Origin: Drosophila pseudoobscura
Lineage: Eukaryota; Arthropoda; Insecta; Diptera; Drosophilidae
DNA: 64,000 bases
Assembly: GCF_009870125.1 (NCBI RefSeq)
Contig: NC_046683.1
Location: 42,051,869-42,115,868 of the forward strand
Reading direction: 5' to 3'
A model generated the notes under the pieces. It had not been told where the DNA came from, searched no databases, and saw nothing but the letters and a program-made list of their open reading frames with translations. Positions within the stretch are counted from its first letter, which is position 1. Each line of letters starts with the position of its first letter. Positions 35,125 through 47,772 of this stretch are shown here, piece after piece. The position numbers were made by a program, and so were the translations under genes.

Positions 35125-36050
35125 TATACCCGATACTAAGTCAGTATGGCTCTCCTCCGGCAGGCGCCGCTAATATTAAACGACACGACAAAGAGTGCGT
35201 TCGAGAGAGACAGAAAATCAGTCTGAGCTGACGTCACGGGCGCTACGTAGCCACTGCAAATTGATTTGTTTCCTTTGGCTATAAAAATGCTCTGATCGGA
35301 TCCAGATTCCGCAACCTAATAGATATGATCATTATCTATGATCTATGATCTAGTGAGATCTAACAGGAGTGCGGATACCACTAACCACTGGTTACTCAGC
35401 TTTAATAGTCTCTGAGATTTGTGAATATCCCCAGATTTTCGTCCTTTGCGCGGGCGGAAGGGGGTGTGGCGAAATTTTGAAATAAACTCGTCTTGGTCCG
35501 ATATCTTAGGAGTGTGGATACCAAATTTGGTTGCTCTAGCTTTTATAGTCTCTGAGATCTAGGCGCTAATGTTTTATTCTAAGCAAAGCCGCCTATGCTA
35601 CGTGCGTATTAGAGAGAGACAGGGCGAGAAAAAATGAAATTGTTTTCTTGATGCTGGCTATAATAATAATACGATCCAATTCAGGTTCTGCAGTCTAAAA
35701 GATATGGTCATTCTCTACAATTCTGCGTCTTTGGTTTTATCGTATCTTTAAAAATGTGGATGCCACAGATTTTCGTCTTTTGTGGGGGCGGAAGTGGGCT
35801 GGGCGAAGTTTTGAAATATTTTTGTTGCTCTAGCTCATATAGTCTTTGAGCACTAGGCGCTAATAGGGACGGACAGACGGACAGACGGACGGACGGACAG
35901 ACAGACATGGCTCAATCGACTCGGCTATTGATGCTGATCAAGAATATATATACTTTATGGGGTCGGAAACGATTCCTTCTGGACGTTACACACATCCATT
36001 TTCACCACAAATCTAATATACCCCAATACTCATTTTGAGTATCGGGTATA
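35125..36050 (+). mobile_element. Mini-me type short interspersed element, copy B
   Basis: This 926-bp copy is bounded by inverted ends TATACCCGATACT and AGTATCGGGTATA. Inside are the GGATACCAAATTTGG-type units shared with copy A, a GACAGACGGACAGACGG tract (35868-35907), the core GGCTATTGATGCTGATCAAG, TATATATA and GGGGTCGGAAACGATTCC. There is no coding capacity. The 60 bp to its left match, in reverse orientation, the sequence just right of copy C, so the repeated unit is longer than the inverted ends suggest. Confidence 0.75.
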
Positions 36051-36059
36051 AAAAAGGAA

Positions 36060-39000
36060 AGAGGAAACAGGAAACTTGGACCAGTCGAGTCCACATTAGG
36101 ACAGGGACAAAGGCAGGATCAGGACCAGAACTACGGCTGACCCCATCCTCCATTTCAACCAAATAGTACGAAACATGTCACACAACAAATGTACGACAAA
36201 AAGTTCTGGAGAGGAGGAAAAATTGTTTGGGCCGCTTTTGGCGACCAACGCAAACACTTTTCAATGTTGTTAGTGGCCATGTCGGGTGGATCCTCCCCGG
36301 ACTAGTCTGGTCTGGTCTGGTCGGGCTCTGGTCTGGTCTGGTCTGGCTATGGTCTGGTCTGGGCCTGGTCTATTTTGGCTCTGACTGGTGGCTATTCCTG
36401 CAGGTGTCGCCGCGCAGACTTGCAAACTATGCACATGGCGGTAAATACTCCGAACGCCACATGGCCGATACCGCGTCCCCTTGTCGGCTTCCGTTGACCG
36501 ACTACCAGGGACCAACACCCCACCGCAACACTCCCGATTGCTGCTGGGACTCCTTAAATTTAGTGTCCTCAGGCATTTCATTTGCTGTCGCGGCCATTTG
36601 GGCGGTGGCAGTGGCAGTGATAGTGACAGTGGAAGGAGGGGCGATACGCTCCTGCTGCAAACATTTCCGAAATGTGAAAAAAACAAAGTGAAACAAACGT
36701 TTCCTTAGTTAACTGAATGCAGACCAGGGCGAGAGGAAGAGAGTTATGAATGCTCAGGGCTACAACTACTACTACTACTCCTACTAGAGTAACATTCCAT
36801 GACAAACTCCATTCGAAGAGGTGGTCAAGAAATTAACGAGTATTTTTGTCCATTCTTTTGAAAGGAATCGTATGAGTCCTACATCATTTTAGATGAAATA
36901 ACTCTCACAACTTGTTCTATGTATATATTGGATTGGGTTTTAGGTTGTACATAAGTGCAAATCATGGATACATATCTGAAGAAATGTTTGAATATGCCGA
37001 TGATTTCCGCCGGTTCGGAACAACTCCTGCAGCTCCTACCACAGAGGACAGTGTGTTGCATTGCGATGTAACCAAGAGAGGAGCCACAGGCAGACCTCAC
37101 TAAAAGGCGACACTAAAGGTTAAGCTTTAAGTTTGATAGAACGGAACAAGACTATTAGCGGAACATTCGATTTATTCGATTGCCAGCAGCGACGACAGCA
37201 TCTGGAAAATGCAATTTGCAGCGCTCGCAGTTATCAAATAAGCCGAGGCTAATAATAAATTGAATCAACTTTAATTCTCATTTAATTCTGGCGGTACTTC
37301 TCTGGAGTACGACATTGCTCCGGTCTCTCGTGTCGGCTTTCCGCTCTTCGCTTTCCTCTATACCAGTGCGAGCTGCCAGCCTCAGTGGGTGGCTTCTGGT
37401 TGTAATCGTGGAGGGCAGGGCGCACATCATTTCACGCGGAAATCAAAGACGTTTCCTTATTTTTCTTTAGGTTAAATTGCAGGAAATTACTTTCCAGTGG
37501 CAGTTCCACTCCACCTCGTCTCCAGAGTATTTCTCATCTCTTTCAGCGCACTGCAATATCTAATATTAAACTCCGGACAGGTAAGCAGTAAGAGCCACAG
37601 CCACAGCCACTGCCAAAGAGCCAGAGACGAAGACGAAGACGTAGACGTAGACGGAGCATCCCTTGACCGCGGATATTGAGAGGAGCAGCAAAATCTTAAC
37701 TGCTACTTATCGAGCTCAGAGCTCTTTCATTTTGGCGTCGTTGCCACGGAAATTCATCAAAATCATATAAACTTGTTCCCTGTTTGCTCTCTCTACCCAT
37801 CCACCCCATCCCATCCCATCAGATCCACTCATCCACCCATTTATCCATCCTTCCACCCATAGACCCCCTGCTCGGCTCCTTCGTAAATCTCATCACAAAT
37901 CGCGACTGCTTGTGCTTCTGCGGCTTTGTGGCACTGGCAGCATTGCGGTCTATCGTTGGCCAAAAACTTTGCATGGACCATCTGCATGTTTTCTTACACG
38001 GTTTTCCACGATAATCTGCTTGTTGTTGTTGTTGTTGTTGCTGTGGCTGTTGGTTGGGCTGCCAGTGGCACTTGAGCAATATTTGATTTTCTTCTTTGAT
38101 GCCATTAGTTTTTCTTTCATTCGTTTTTCATACCCTTTTCAATTAGGTTGTAATACTTTTGCTAGCAGTTTGTCAGCAACAGAGTGGTCTTCTTGTTCCC
38201 TGCTTCAGATTAGGATTATATATTTCAATCTGTTCATTCCGATATATTTTGTATCTATGCAGATACCAATAGGCAAGCAATAGGCAAGCATCAGAAACAG
38301 TTTTTTCGTGGTGTTCTGATTCTGGTGGTGACTCATGTTCGAATTTGAGAGCATGACAATGGGGAAATTCTTGTTTCGCAGCACTAGTCAGCACTTTCGG
38401 ATGAGCGGAATATTCAATATTAGTGTACTTAATGCCTCGACCTGTCTCTCGTTAGCTTTTCTTGTTTATGTTTTTTTTCCGTCGTCCCTGAGCCGCCTTT
38501 ACCTATTTGTCGTAGTCCGTAGCCCGTATCCCGGCGCTCTCCAAGATAAACTTTTGTAAATGAAATTGCAAAATATATTTCTTTTGCTACTGCTGCTGCT
38601 GGTGGGCCTGGGTCTGCTCCCGTGCCACCTTCGACTCTCTCTTTTCGTCCACTTGACAGCTCAAGCAGATAATGCGTTTTGCGACTGTTGCATTGCTCTG
38701 CCACCGAACGGAACGGAACGGATTCGAATAGAATGGGTTTTGAGTGGAATGGATTGAAATGGTTGGAGGTAGACGGTCAGGTCGAGGGCCTGTGAGTGGC
38801 ATGGGTATGGGTCCCCTCCAGGTGCTTAGAAACCATTCGAGTAATCAAAGCTCGACTACTTACAATGCCAAACCAGTCAAGACAGCATCAGAAGCATCGC
38901 CACCCAAAGCAATCAGATGTCGGGCCCAGGGAGCACCTGGAAAAACAGTTGCGAGTAGAACTTATCCTCCTTCTCCTCCCCGATGTGTACAGTGAGTGGA

Positions 39001-39370
39001 TAAGCAAAAACAATCACTAGTGGATGTGTGCTAGAGATGTGCAATGGGTCGTGACTCCAAAGGAAGTGATTGATCCGACGGATGGAAAGACAGACGTCGG
39101 CGTCCCTATCTACTGATGTGTGTCCAAGATGTCCAAGATTGCTGCAACGAAGCACAAAGAATCGTGACACCTGCCAAGCTCATATGATCCTACAGATGAG
39201 ATACGAGACTTACTATTTTTTTCGAATTGTGCCCGTTTTATATTCATAAAAATTATAATGACCTATGAGAACAAAACAGTCATTAGATGTTTATGACAGT
39301 TCAAGCGCAAGGAAGGGTCCATCAGGTGATATTTGAATCGAAGGCAGATAACTCAAAGTACCTTTTTTTT
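36060..39370. other. Non-coding DNA with simple repeats
   Basis: No gene is supported. A TCTGG/TCTGGG tract fills 36306-36371, GTGGCAGTGGCAGTGATAGTG lies near 36605-36632, CATCCCATCC near 37801-37822, and GTTGTTGTT near 38020-38042. A 33-bp piece at 38388-38420 recurs near 61451 (separate entry). Confidence 0.5.
38388..38422 (+). repeat. Dispersed 33-bp repeat, copy 1
   Basis: The stretch from TCAGCACTTTCGG through GGAATATTCAATATT is repeated without visible change at 61451-61485. The flanks of the two copies do not align convincingly. It could be a conserved piece of a transposable element whose remainder has decayed. Confidence 0.7.
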
Positions 39371-39376
39371 GCTGTT

Positions 39377-39475
39377 TCGGGTTTTAGCACAGCAGCAGAG
39401 GAAAAAAATTGGATCCTTAGAATCCTCCAGTAAACATTTTAATTTAGTAAATAATTCATTACTTCAAAAGTATTC
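39377..39475 (+). repeat. Imperfect direct repeat flanking a 1-kb segment, left copy
   Basis: Sequence containing TTTCGGGTTTTAGCACAGCAGC, then ATTGGATCCTTAGAATCCTCC and AGTAAACATTTTAATTTAG, is repeated in the same orientation at about 40450-40560 with scattered substitutions and a 20-base insertion. Between the copies lie a GA run and a degraded mini-me type element. Confidence 0.75.
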
Positions 39476-39649
39476 CAATTCCGATACATGTACTTGATCT
39501 CTAGTGAAACATTTTTTAGGAAAGTCGTGACACGACCTACCAGAAAGGCCAGAAAGGCCCACCCCCCACACAACTCGAACGCGTGCATGCCGGGTCGCAT
39601 ATGAAAAATGTTGGTATCATGCCCAACACACACGAAGAAAACGAGACAT

Positions 39650-39653
<4 letters not shown>

Positions 39654-39684
<31 letters not shown>
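39654..39684 (+). repeat. GA microsatellite
   Basis: About 14 GA dinucleotides in a row within a purine-rich stretch. It is of no evident function. Confidence 0.9.
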
Positions 39685-39688
<4 letters not shown>

Positions 39689-39879
39689 AAGAATATGAAG
39701 TGGTAAGGAGAGAGAGCAATCTCAGTTGCATTTTAATTACCGAATCAAAAATCAGAGAAGCGGAAATACTTATGAATTTCTTATGAGTGTTCAGCAGAAC
39801 GTCTCCTTCTGCAAGATAGCGCAGCGCCCACGTCGCGACGTCGCAGTCGCTTTCGACGTTAACATCGAGGATAATTTCA

Positions 39880-40321
39880 AGCCAGTCGGTCCGCTGTGAG
39901 TCGCGGCACTACTAATACCCAGTATTCAGTTAGTATTCATGTACGTACACAGTATAGTAGTACCTATGTTTACTCGTACTAGTTTATACACTATATCGAA
40001 GCCGATTAGGGCCACATTGTTTCTTTCTGTATTTTTGTTGTTTTGTTGATTAGAGTGGGAAGGGACCGCTCAACTCTCTCAATTGTTCTTCCATTTGTTA
40101 TCGGGGAAGATAGAGCGCTAGTTGCATATGTTCTATTGTTACTTCTTGCATTCCATTTATTCCCATATCTCCTGATGCCCAATATTCTCTATTCCTTAAT
40201 CTTTCTTTGCAATTACGTTCTATGTCTAGTTCTTTTAGTTTTAATCGACTCGGCAATTGATTCTGATCAAGAATCTGCACGAATCTAATATACCCCTATC
40301 TTCTCTGAGTACCGGGTATAA
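39880..40321 (+). mobile_element. Degraded mini-me type element, copy D
   Basis: The left part (GTGAGTCGCGGCACTACTAATACCCAGTATTCAGTTAG) resembles the sequence around the left inverted end of copy B, and the right part (CGACTCGGCAATTGATTCTGATCAAGAATC, then ACGAATCTAATATACCCC and GAGTACCGGGTATAAAA) matches the right end of copies A and B. The microsatellite and internal units are lost or scrambled. Confidence 0.5.
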
Positions 40322-40449
40322 AAATATGGAAAAAAGAGCAACAGCAATTTTGGCAAAAGTAGAAGCAAGTGTGAGAGCGAAGGGTGGGGCAGGAGCTGGG
40401 GGTCTCAGTTGTAATGGTGTTTCCAGTTTTCTATGTTTCACCCCCTTTT

Positions 40450-40562
40450 GCTGGTTCGGGTTTCAGCACAGCAGCACAGAGGGAGAGGGCAGGTTGAAAC
40501 GTATTGGATCCTTACAATCCTTCAGTAAACATTTTAATTCAGTAAATAATTTATTACTTCCA
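40450..40562 (+). repeat. Imperfect direct repeat flanking a 1-kb segment, right copy
   Basis: This is the right partner of 39377-39475, sharing GGATCCTTA-x-AATCCT-x-CAGTAAACATTTTAATT-x-AGTAAATAATT-x-ATTACTTC. The spacing between copies is about 1.07 kb. Confidence 0.75.
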
Positions 40563-40569
40563 ATACTTT

Positions 40570-43500
40570 TATTCGCTGAGACTTGAGAGAGATTTGAGGC
40601 AGTGCGCATTGGTGTCTATTGATGGCATTATGAACAAACAGTTTTGGCTTAGATTGGGATATCGCAGCTGCAGCAGAAGCCGAAAGCTCAGATTAGCTGC
40701 AAGAAATTACGTTTACGTAATTTGATTAGCAATGCAAAGGATTAAACTGATATTTTGAAGGAAATTAAATAAAAAAAACCTAGTTAAAGACTCTATTGGA
40801 CCCTAGTAACAAAATCTTTCTGTAATCAATTTCAGCTTATGATTTGCCTTGCTTCGGACAATACAAAATGATTTTCCTCCAAGATGCTGTTGCTTGTAAA
40901 ATTTAAAAGTTTAAATAATTAATTAACCAAATTTTAAGATTAAATATTTCATGGTTCTATGTCCAAAAAATTTGCCAATAACAAGAATAATTTATTATAT
41001 TAATTTACTAATTTAAGACCTTTTTCGAACTGAAATTACCTTAGCGAATTTTCTTCTAAATTGTGCAACATATCGGGTAAAATGATACGAGTATGTAGGC
41101 ACTACTTAAGTTTTTAGTATATCGAGAGCTTCAGTATCGGATCTTTGACTTTCCTTAACTTTATATTCCAACCTCTGTCTCCATTGCAGCTGCACTCGCG
41201 AACACACATGCGGGCAGTCATACAAATTGGTTTAGCACACACATGCTGCAAATGCATCCATATTTGTGTGCATCTGTGTGTGTGCGTCTGTGTGGTGGTG
41301 GAAGGGGGGTGTTTGAGTGGGTGCATTCGGAAGAGTCGTCGGGACTCCTTCAACGTACAAATACGAAATGTGAGAGATGTTTAATTCAAGTGCGGGTGTT
41401 TTTTGGGCCAGCTTCTGTCTGGGTCTGTGTCTGTCTCTGGCTCTGTCTCTGGTTCTCGATCTGGTTCCGTCTCTGGGTCTGGGTCGAGGCCGACACTCCC
41501 TTGCGCCCCCAGATGTGGCTGCTCTCTTTCGTTTTGCGGCTGCTGTGGTTGCACTTCACTAAAAAATGATATACTACAGACGTTTCGTGTGTCTAGTCTG
41601 CTTGTGCTTCTGCCTCAGCAACATCTGTGAGACATTCACACTTATGGACATTAGAAGGAAACACCCATACACACATACATACATATGTACATATTTGGCT
41701 CAGTTATTGGTGCCGCGGCCTTTGTTGTTGGGTCGAGTCCTCCACTCGCAGCAGCCTAAGGAGCCGTGGCATTCTTGAGTGGAGTTTTGGATGAGCTTTG
41801 CCATTTTCTAGTGCAGTTCGAATGGAAGATTCTCCGAATGCGACATCTCTCAGTAGGCTCGCCCGTTATTTCCTTGTAAGCTGTGCCCAAAAATGCTGCA
41901 ACACATTTTGGCAGCTGCAACACCACTTATGGACTCTTTTTGGCAGTGAGTAAGTAGAATTTCATTCGAGTCGACGGCGTGTAAACATTTTGCCAGTACT
42001 CCTGTATATAAATTGTAGGTATATATACAGACATGTGTACATGCATATGTGTATACATACATGCATACATTTTTTTGTTGGAGAAAGCTGAAGAATTTTT
42101 GGCAGGATTTCCACCCGTTGGTAATTTGTCTGCTGCTGCTGCTACACATATTTGTGCTTAACAATTATTTATTTATGAGGTAAACATCATTCAGATCCAG
42201 CGACGGCGGCTTCTTTATGAATACATAAATGCCTGGGGTCCCCATGCCGCCGTGCCACATGCCACATGATGGCCGTTAGATTGGCTGGCTGGCCAAATGA
42301 CCGTTGCAAATTTGATTGCATTTACATATGCAGATCCTCGGTGAAAGGCAGGCAGTTGGCGGGGGACAGGTGGCAGGAGGCTGTGGGCAGGGGGCAGGGA
42401 GCAGGTCGGAGAGCTGTACACTTTGTGATTGCCACAAAGCCGTCGTCATTATTTCCATGCTTACCCAATGGCTTAACCTCGCGGATGCGGAAGCGGATGG
42501 CCATGCGGGTGGGGCCCATCAATAATTTTCGGTCCCAGATCACATGAAACATTTTCATATGTGGAACAGTGCGTTCCAACGATTGGAGAGTTTCTGAACT
42601 CAAAAAATAAATAAGCTTAGCCGATCATTTCTCAAAATCCAATCTACAATTATAGTATGTAAGTACATGTATAGAATGGAGAGATTTCCATCGGACCTCT
42701 GATTTGGTCGCGTAATCGTGTGTGGGCTTGGACTTTTTTTGTTTGGCTGCCTGGGATAATTAGTTCGGAAACTGTTGCAGCATCAGTGCAACGGATCTCA
42801 CATCTCATAATGCCAGCTTTATGCCCCGTCCACCTGCCTCTGGCCCTTGGCCCAGTTGGGTTGTGGAGGGGGAACTTGGGCCATTGTTTGGCTTCTGCTC
42901 ATTTGGTTTTGGCTTATTGGAATGGCGAATTGGCAATTTGCTGCACTTGCCGCGCGTAACGACTGAATATTGAATATGAAGCGATTGCTTGGCGGCTTCC
43001 CCTGGCACGTCTATAAATATTTGATGCCACACAAAGATACACGGATACAGAAACGGAGATACAGATACAAGTACACATACAGAGATGGAAATACAGATAC
43101 TCGCAGAAGGAGAAAAATGTGTGTAATTGTGCACTACTCATATGCGATATGGTCTGTTCTGTTCTGTGCTCTGCTGTTCTGTTCTGTACTGGTGGTCCTC
43201 GGCTCGTAAGGGGAGAGATTTCATACGAGCATCGCCTAAATTCAGAAATTCATTGCTCCAGTGTCCCCTCCTTTACCAGAGCCCTTTTCAGAGTCTGATT
43301 ATATGCCCATCCCGTGCTGGAACGAGAGCCAGAGCCAGAGCCAGAGCCAGAGAGCCGCCTCCTATCCATGTTTTATTCAGCGGAGTGGGCTTTGGAGTCG
43401 GTTATTGTGTATCGCAATATTCTTATTTAGTTTCATTGTGCTTTCCTCAGATACGAGCATCCACCACAAGAGGCATAAATATTTGAGCACCTTTATTCCA

Positions 43501-46350
43501 TTTCTTACTGCCTGAATAAAGCCACAGGCAAATATTTGAAATTGAATCAAGTATGAGTGTGAGCAAGGATTAGGAATTGGATTAGACCCAACGAGATCTG
43601 CTCCATAGCGAATCCAGGCGAATCATCCCATCATCCCGTAAGCCCATCGGGGGTGTACAAAGGCATGCAAGGCCGATATATCGTGCGCTCCGACCACAAA
43701 AGAAAAGCTACTCAGAAATACTTTATTTTATTTTCTTTGTGCTCTTGACAGTCGAAATAATTGGCAGACATGACTTACTACCAAACTACATATTGTTCCT
43801 ACTCATTCGAATTCGGACCAGGAAATACGAATTGTACTTCATGTTGAAAGATACTCCTACTAGTGCTCGTACTCGAGATGGGATAAGTACGCGATTCTAT
43901 TAAAGTATGGTCCCATAACTTAACCCTGTCGAGCTCGAGGCTAAGATCAAGTTGTTTTTGTGCATCTCATCGTGTGGGCCCCATCAAAATCTCGAAACTT
44001 TCGACGATGCTTTGGCCCATAAAGATTCCAGAGCACAGGAACAGGCACAGGCGCAGGCAACTTTTGCCTAGACAACCATTCCCCTAACGAGATGTCTTTG
44101 AGGATGGAAAACGGTTGCCTGCCACGGGATCATTAAACGTGGCCGAAATGTCGACGTGTGAGTGGAAGAGTGGGAGAGTGGGCGAGTGGGGGGAGGCTGT
44201 TGGGAACGGGAATGGGAAAGGTTGAGAAAATGCGTTTTCCAAAAATGCCGACCGACTCATAAAATGCAATGTTGGAATAAAAACAAATTCACGCGGGTGC
44301 GACAAACCAAATGACAAGCACATTAAGTCCACACACAGATACACAGATACGCAGATACACGCCCACCTATGCGTATGCGTATGCCAACCTATTCTCATGC
44401 ACACACAACACACACATGCAAACACAAGATACACTGACAGGTAGTCAGCCGGAGCGGAGAGACGTGGAGTGGGCTCCACGTCTGTGTCTGTATTCGTAAC
44501 TTTTGCAATGATTTCGCCATTAGATTTTATTTGCACTTTCGTTGACATTTTGCGCAGCCCAAACACACACAAAAACAAGAAAGGACGCCCAAATTCCGTG
44601 CCGACGCTGGGGATGCCCTTGCAAATCCATAGTTTATGTTTCAGAAATAGTATAGAATGTTTAAGCTTTTGGGGTTTGCTTCGATTATCTCCAGAAACGA
44701 ATATTGCACCTGATCGATGTAGTCATCTGATCATGGAGGATCTGCGTAGGATGCAGCCTGCATCTGTAAGAAACAGATTGATGATCAAAATTCTTCTATA
44801 TCCTATTTACGAGTGACGGGCTTTTTAGCAATTATCTTGAAGGCAAAAAATTGCCCAAAAAAGGCTAATTAAGGCCTTTGTCAAATAAACATTTTAGGCC
44901 GAGGGATATCGACTCGGATATCAGGTATTCTGATTATAAATATATTATCCATATACGTATGTAGGTGTTGCCACGTTCTTTATGCCTATTCGCGCGACAA
45001 TAGACCTCTGTAAGGGCATAAGCAGGCAGCACAAAGGGGCAGGCAGAGTGAGTAAAAGTGCCAGCAGGGTGGTAGTTGGGTGGGGTTGGGTCGGTGGCAA
45101 CCACCACCATGTTGCCTCTGGTGCATAGCGTTTTAAAGCGACTACAAAATCTCCAAAGCACACTTGAGTTAAATCCAAGGAATATGCTCCACGTTGGACA
45201 GGTGGGGAGGACACTCTCACAGACGAGCGCACAGCCGGAGCCAACCACGTCGAAGGATGTTGACGAGCACGAGGCACTCGAGCGGGACCGTGGGCGGTGC
45301 GGAGCAGCGCAGGAGCATGGCAAGCAGCATCAACAGAAGCTGTGCCATTACCACAGATAGACAGATGGAGATACATTCAGCAACCACATATGACACTTGT
45401 TAACCCAGCAACAACAGGCAGGAGTACGAGTATGAGTGGGAGTAGGAGTGGGAGCAGCAGCAAGGGGGGAGGATGATGACGAGTGGAGACGCTTCTTGAG
45501 ATACTTGTAGGATTGAGGGGTTGAGGACTCGTATCTGTGGGACAGTGGGACCATTACACATAGACTTGGCTAGTTCAAGACAATTCTCGTCAGCGTTTCG
45601 GACATTGTAAGAGCATGCGAACGGGGACAGAGATGAAGAGGGAGAGGGAGAGGAAGACAGAGAGTACACACACATGCATATATGTATGTATATATATACA
45701 TACGCACACCAATAAAAAGAAACGAAACGATGGGACATTTGGAATCCTCATTGCAACGAAAGTGATTTTAATAATAAATGAAATCTTCCCCTCCTCTTGT
45801 TTCCAACCTCCTTCGAGAGCAGGAGAGCAGTAGGACAGGCGAGATGTTCGGGCCAGGAGCTCGGAGAGATGTTGAGAGTACATACATATGTATGTATGTC
45901 GATATTGTTGTGGCCAACTATCCGCCATCCGCTAGCCGAAATGTTTTCAGGCCTCGCCATCTTTTAGGACCCTTAGGTGGTCCCAGCAGCTGTTTCAGCT
46001 TCGGCCTCAGCATCAGCAGAATCATCACAGAGATGCCATCAAAATATTGAATAGTTTTCGGCTGGAACGTGTACGGGGGAATTTGTTAGGCCTGAAAGAT
46101 GATTCAGCCGGAATCCCAACGAAGTTGCGAGTCTAAAAGCAGTGCACAATACAATGCCAAGAAAAATTTCAGAAATTCTTGGCTTTAAGTCCAGTACTCA
46201 GATCCGAACAAATTTTTGACGAGCTAAATCAGTAATGATATTTGTATGAAACCGTACTGCTTACTGCATAAATATTCTGTATATTTCGCCGCGGAACAGG
46301 CGGTATGTTAAAAATAGAGGGAACCAGGCCAGCAAGCCGGCTGAAAAAAG
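40570..46350. other. Non-coding DNA with simple repeats and one possible exon
   Basis: No complete gene is supported. Low-complexity tracts include CTGTCTCTGGCTCTGTC (41418-41480), GAGCCA units (43328-43353), CACACAGATACACAGATACG (44331-44362) and GTATGTATATATATACATACG (45680-45705). One short minus-strand stretch at 42434-42591 has coding character and splice-like borders and is listed separately. Confidence 0.45.
42434..42591 (-). other. Candidate isolated exon, unidentified
   Basis: On the minus strand a stretch opens after TTTTGAGTTCAG, reads through PHMKMFHVIWDRKLLMG and TRMAIRFRIREVKPL, and ends at GTAAGC, a good splice donor. The second half shows C-ending codons (ATC, CGC, TTC, GCC), typical of Drosophila coding sequence and unlike the surrounding DNA. 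If real, it could be one exon of a gene with long introns running on the minus strand. I do not recognise the product. Confidence 0.3.
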
Positions 46351-46950
46351 TGTTATTATGCGCGATGAAAATAATTTATCCATCATATCGATAAAAGACA
46401 AAAGTTATCCATCTTATATTAAGACAATAAAGAGTACTATTTCGCTGAGAATCACTAATTATCGGCCCTATCGTATGAAATCCATCACACTGAGCGCTGA
46501 GAAAGCTGTGCTGGTGAACGCGCCCCCAATGAAGACAAGGAGAGTCTTTTTAAGGCAGTCAAATGAAGGGCGATTTTACGGGAATTATAATTGATTAATT
46601 TGATCTACATTAAAGATAAAAAACATTTCGATTAAATTGACCGAAGAACATGCGTACCTGGTCACAATCTGCTGGCAACAATATGGCTTTTTTGCTAGCA
46701 AAATTGTATTCCGATCTGAGTACTAGTCTGTACAAAGAATCAGGTAGGCCAAAAAGTTTTTCTTTTGTCTTGTTTGGAATAAATTGAATCGGACTCGGAG
46801 AAAAAGGAGGCGTCGAAGTGGCAGTCTGGGAAGTCAAGGGAAAAACAACATACACAGGCGGACACCATAGGCAGTAGCTACAGACAGAACAATTTAGTTT
46901 TAACACTAAAACAGTTACTCTTAGTAAACAAAATTTGGAGTTTATCAACG
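46351..46950. other. Upstream region of the 14-3-3-like gene
   Basis: This 600-bp stretch has a 78-codon plus-strand frame (46358-46594) that I do not recognise and do not call. The last 30 bases before the ATG (TTGGAGTTTATCAACG) give a good insect start context with A at -3 (CAACG-ATG). No TATA box stands out. Confidence 0.4.
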
Positions 46951-47772
46951 ATGTCTGAGCGCAGTGACAATCTTTACAGGGCAAAATTGGCTGACCAGGC
47001 CAAACGTTACGCGGACATGGCCGAGGCCATGAAGAAGACCGTTAAGATGGGCGAAGAGCTGACTGTGGAGGAGCGCCACCTGCTCTCGGCGGCATTCAAG
47101 AACCAGATTGGTAAGCTGCGCTCTTCGTGGCGCGTCGTAAACTCGATCCAAAGGAAGGAGGAGGCCGCCGGGAACGTGGAGAACCTGGCCGCTATCCGTA
47201 CCTACCGTGAGCAGTTGGAGAACGAGCTCGGTGACGTCTGTATGAGCGTACTAGACTTGGTCCAGACACATCTGGTGCTTGAAGACACTGACAACGAGAA
47301 CAAAGTATTCTACAGCAAGATGCAGGCTGACTACTGTCGCTACTTGGCCGAGTTCACCACCGGCCCGGAACTCAAGGAGGCGTCAAAGAAGGCGCAGGCC
47401 TCCTACAATAGAGCCTGGCAACTGGCAATGGATCTGCCTCCCACACACCCCTTGCGCCTGGGTCTGGCCCTGAATTTCTCGGTGTTCCACTACGAGATCA
47501 TGCACTCAATCGAGCAGGCCATCGCCCTCGCAAGGTCCGCTTTCGATAGTGCCCTTGGCGACCTGGATAAACTGAGCGAAGAAAACTACAAAGACTCGAC
47601 ACTCATCATGCAGCTGCTCCGCGACAACCTCACACTATGGATGGCCGCCAAGCAAAGTAAGCCACTACCTTCATTTCAACCTTGTTGAGAATTTTAAATA
47701 ACGATCTTAAAAATTTTCGCGACAGCAGTAAGGAACATTGACGATGATGGCGCGCCTGAGAACCAGAATTAG
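46951..47772 (+). CDS. 14-3-3 epsilon-like protein
   Basis: The product follows 14-3-3 epsilon over its length (nearly all helices present) but is clearly diverged. Recognisable blocks are AKLADQAKRYADMAEAMKK, ELTVEERHLLSAAFKN, VFYSKMQADYCRYLAEF, PPTHPLRLGLALNFSVFHYE and KDSTLIMQLLRDNLTLW. Phosphopeptide-binding residues are kept: Lys and Arg of the AFKN...LRSSWR helix, Arg-Tyr in CRYLAE, and Asn in LALNFSV, so ligand binding is plausible. The open frame ends at 47688, but a GTAAGC donor after 47656 and a CAG acceptor at 47725 give a 69-bp intron and a short acidic tail of about fifteen residues ending at TAG 47770-47772, about 250 residues in all. That model fits the acidic tails of the family better. 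It is a duplicate; the parent and expression are unknown. Confidence 0.85.

Noticed and set aside
46358-46594. 78-codon frame upstream of the 14-3-3-like gene
   Set aside because: It has no recognisable motif, and the composition resembles surrounding AT-rich DNA.
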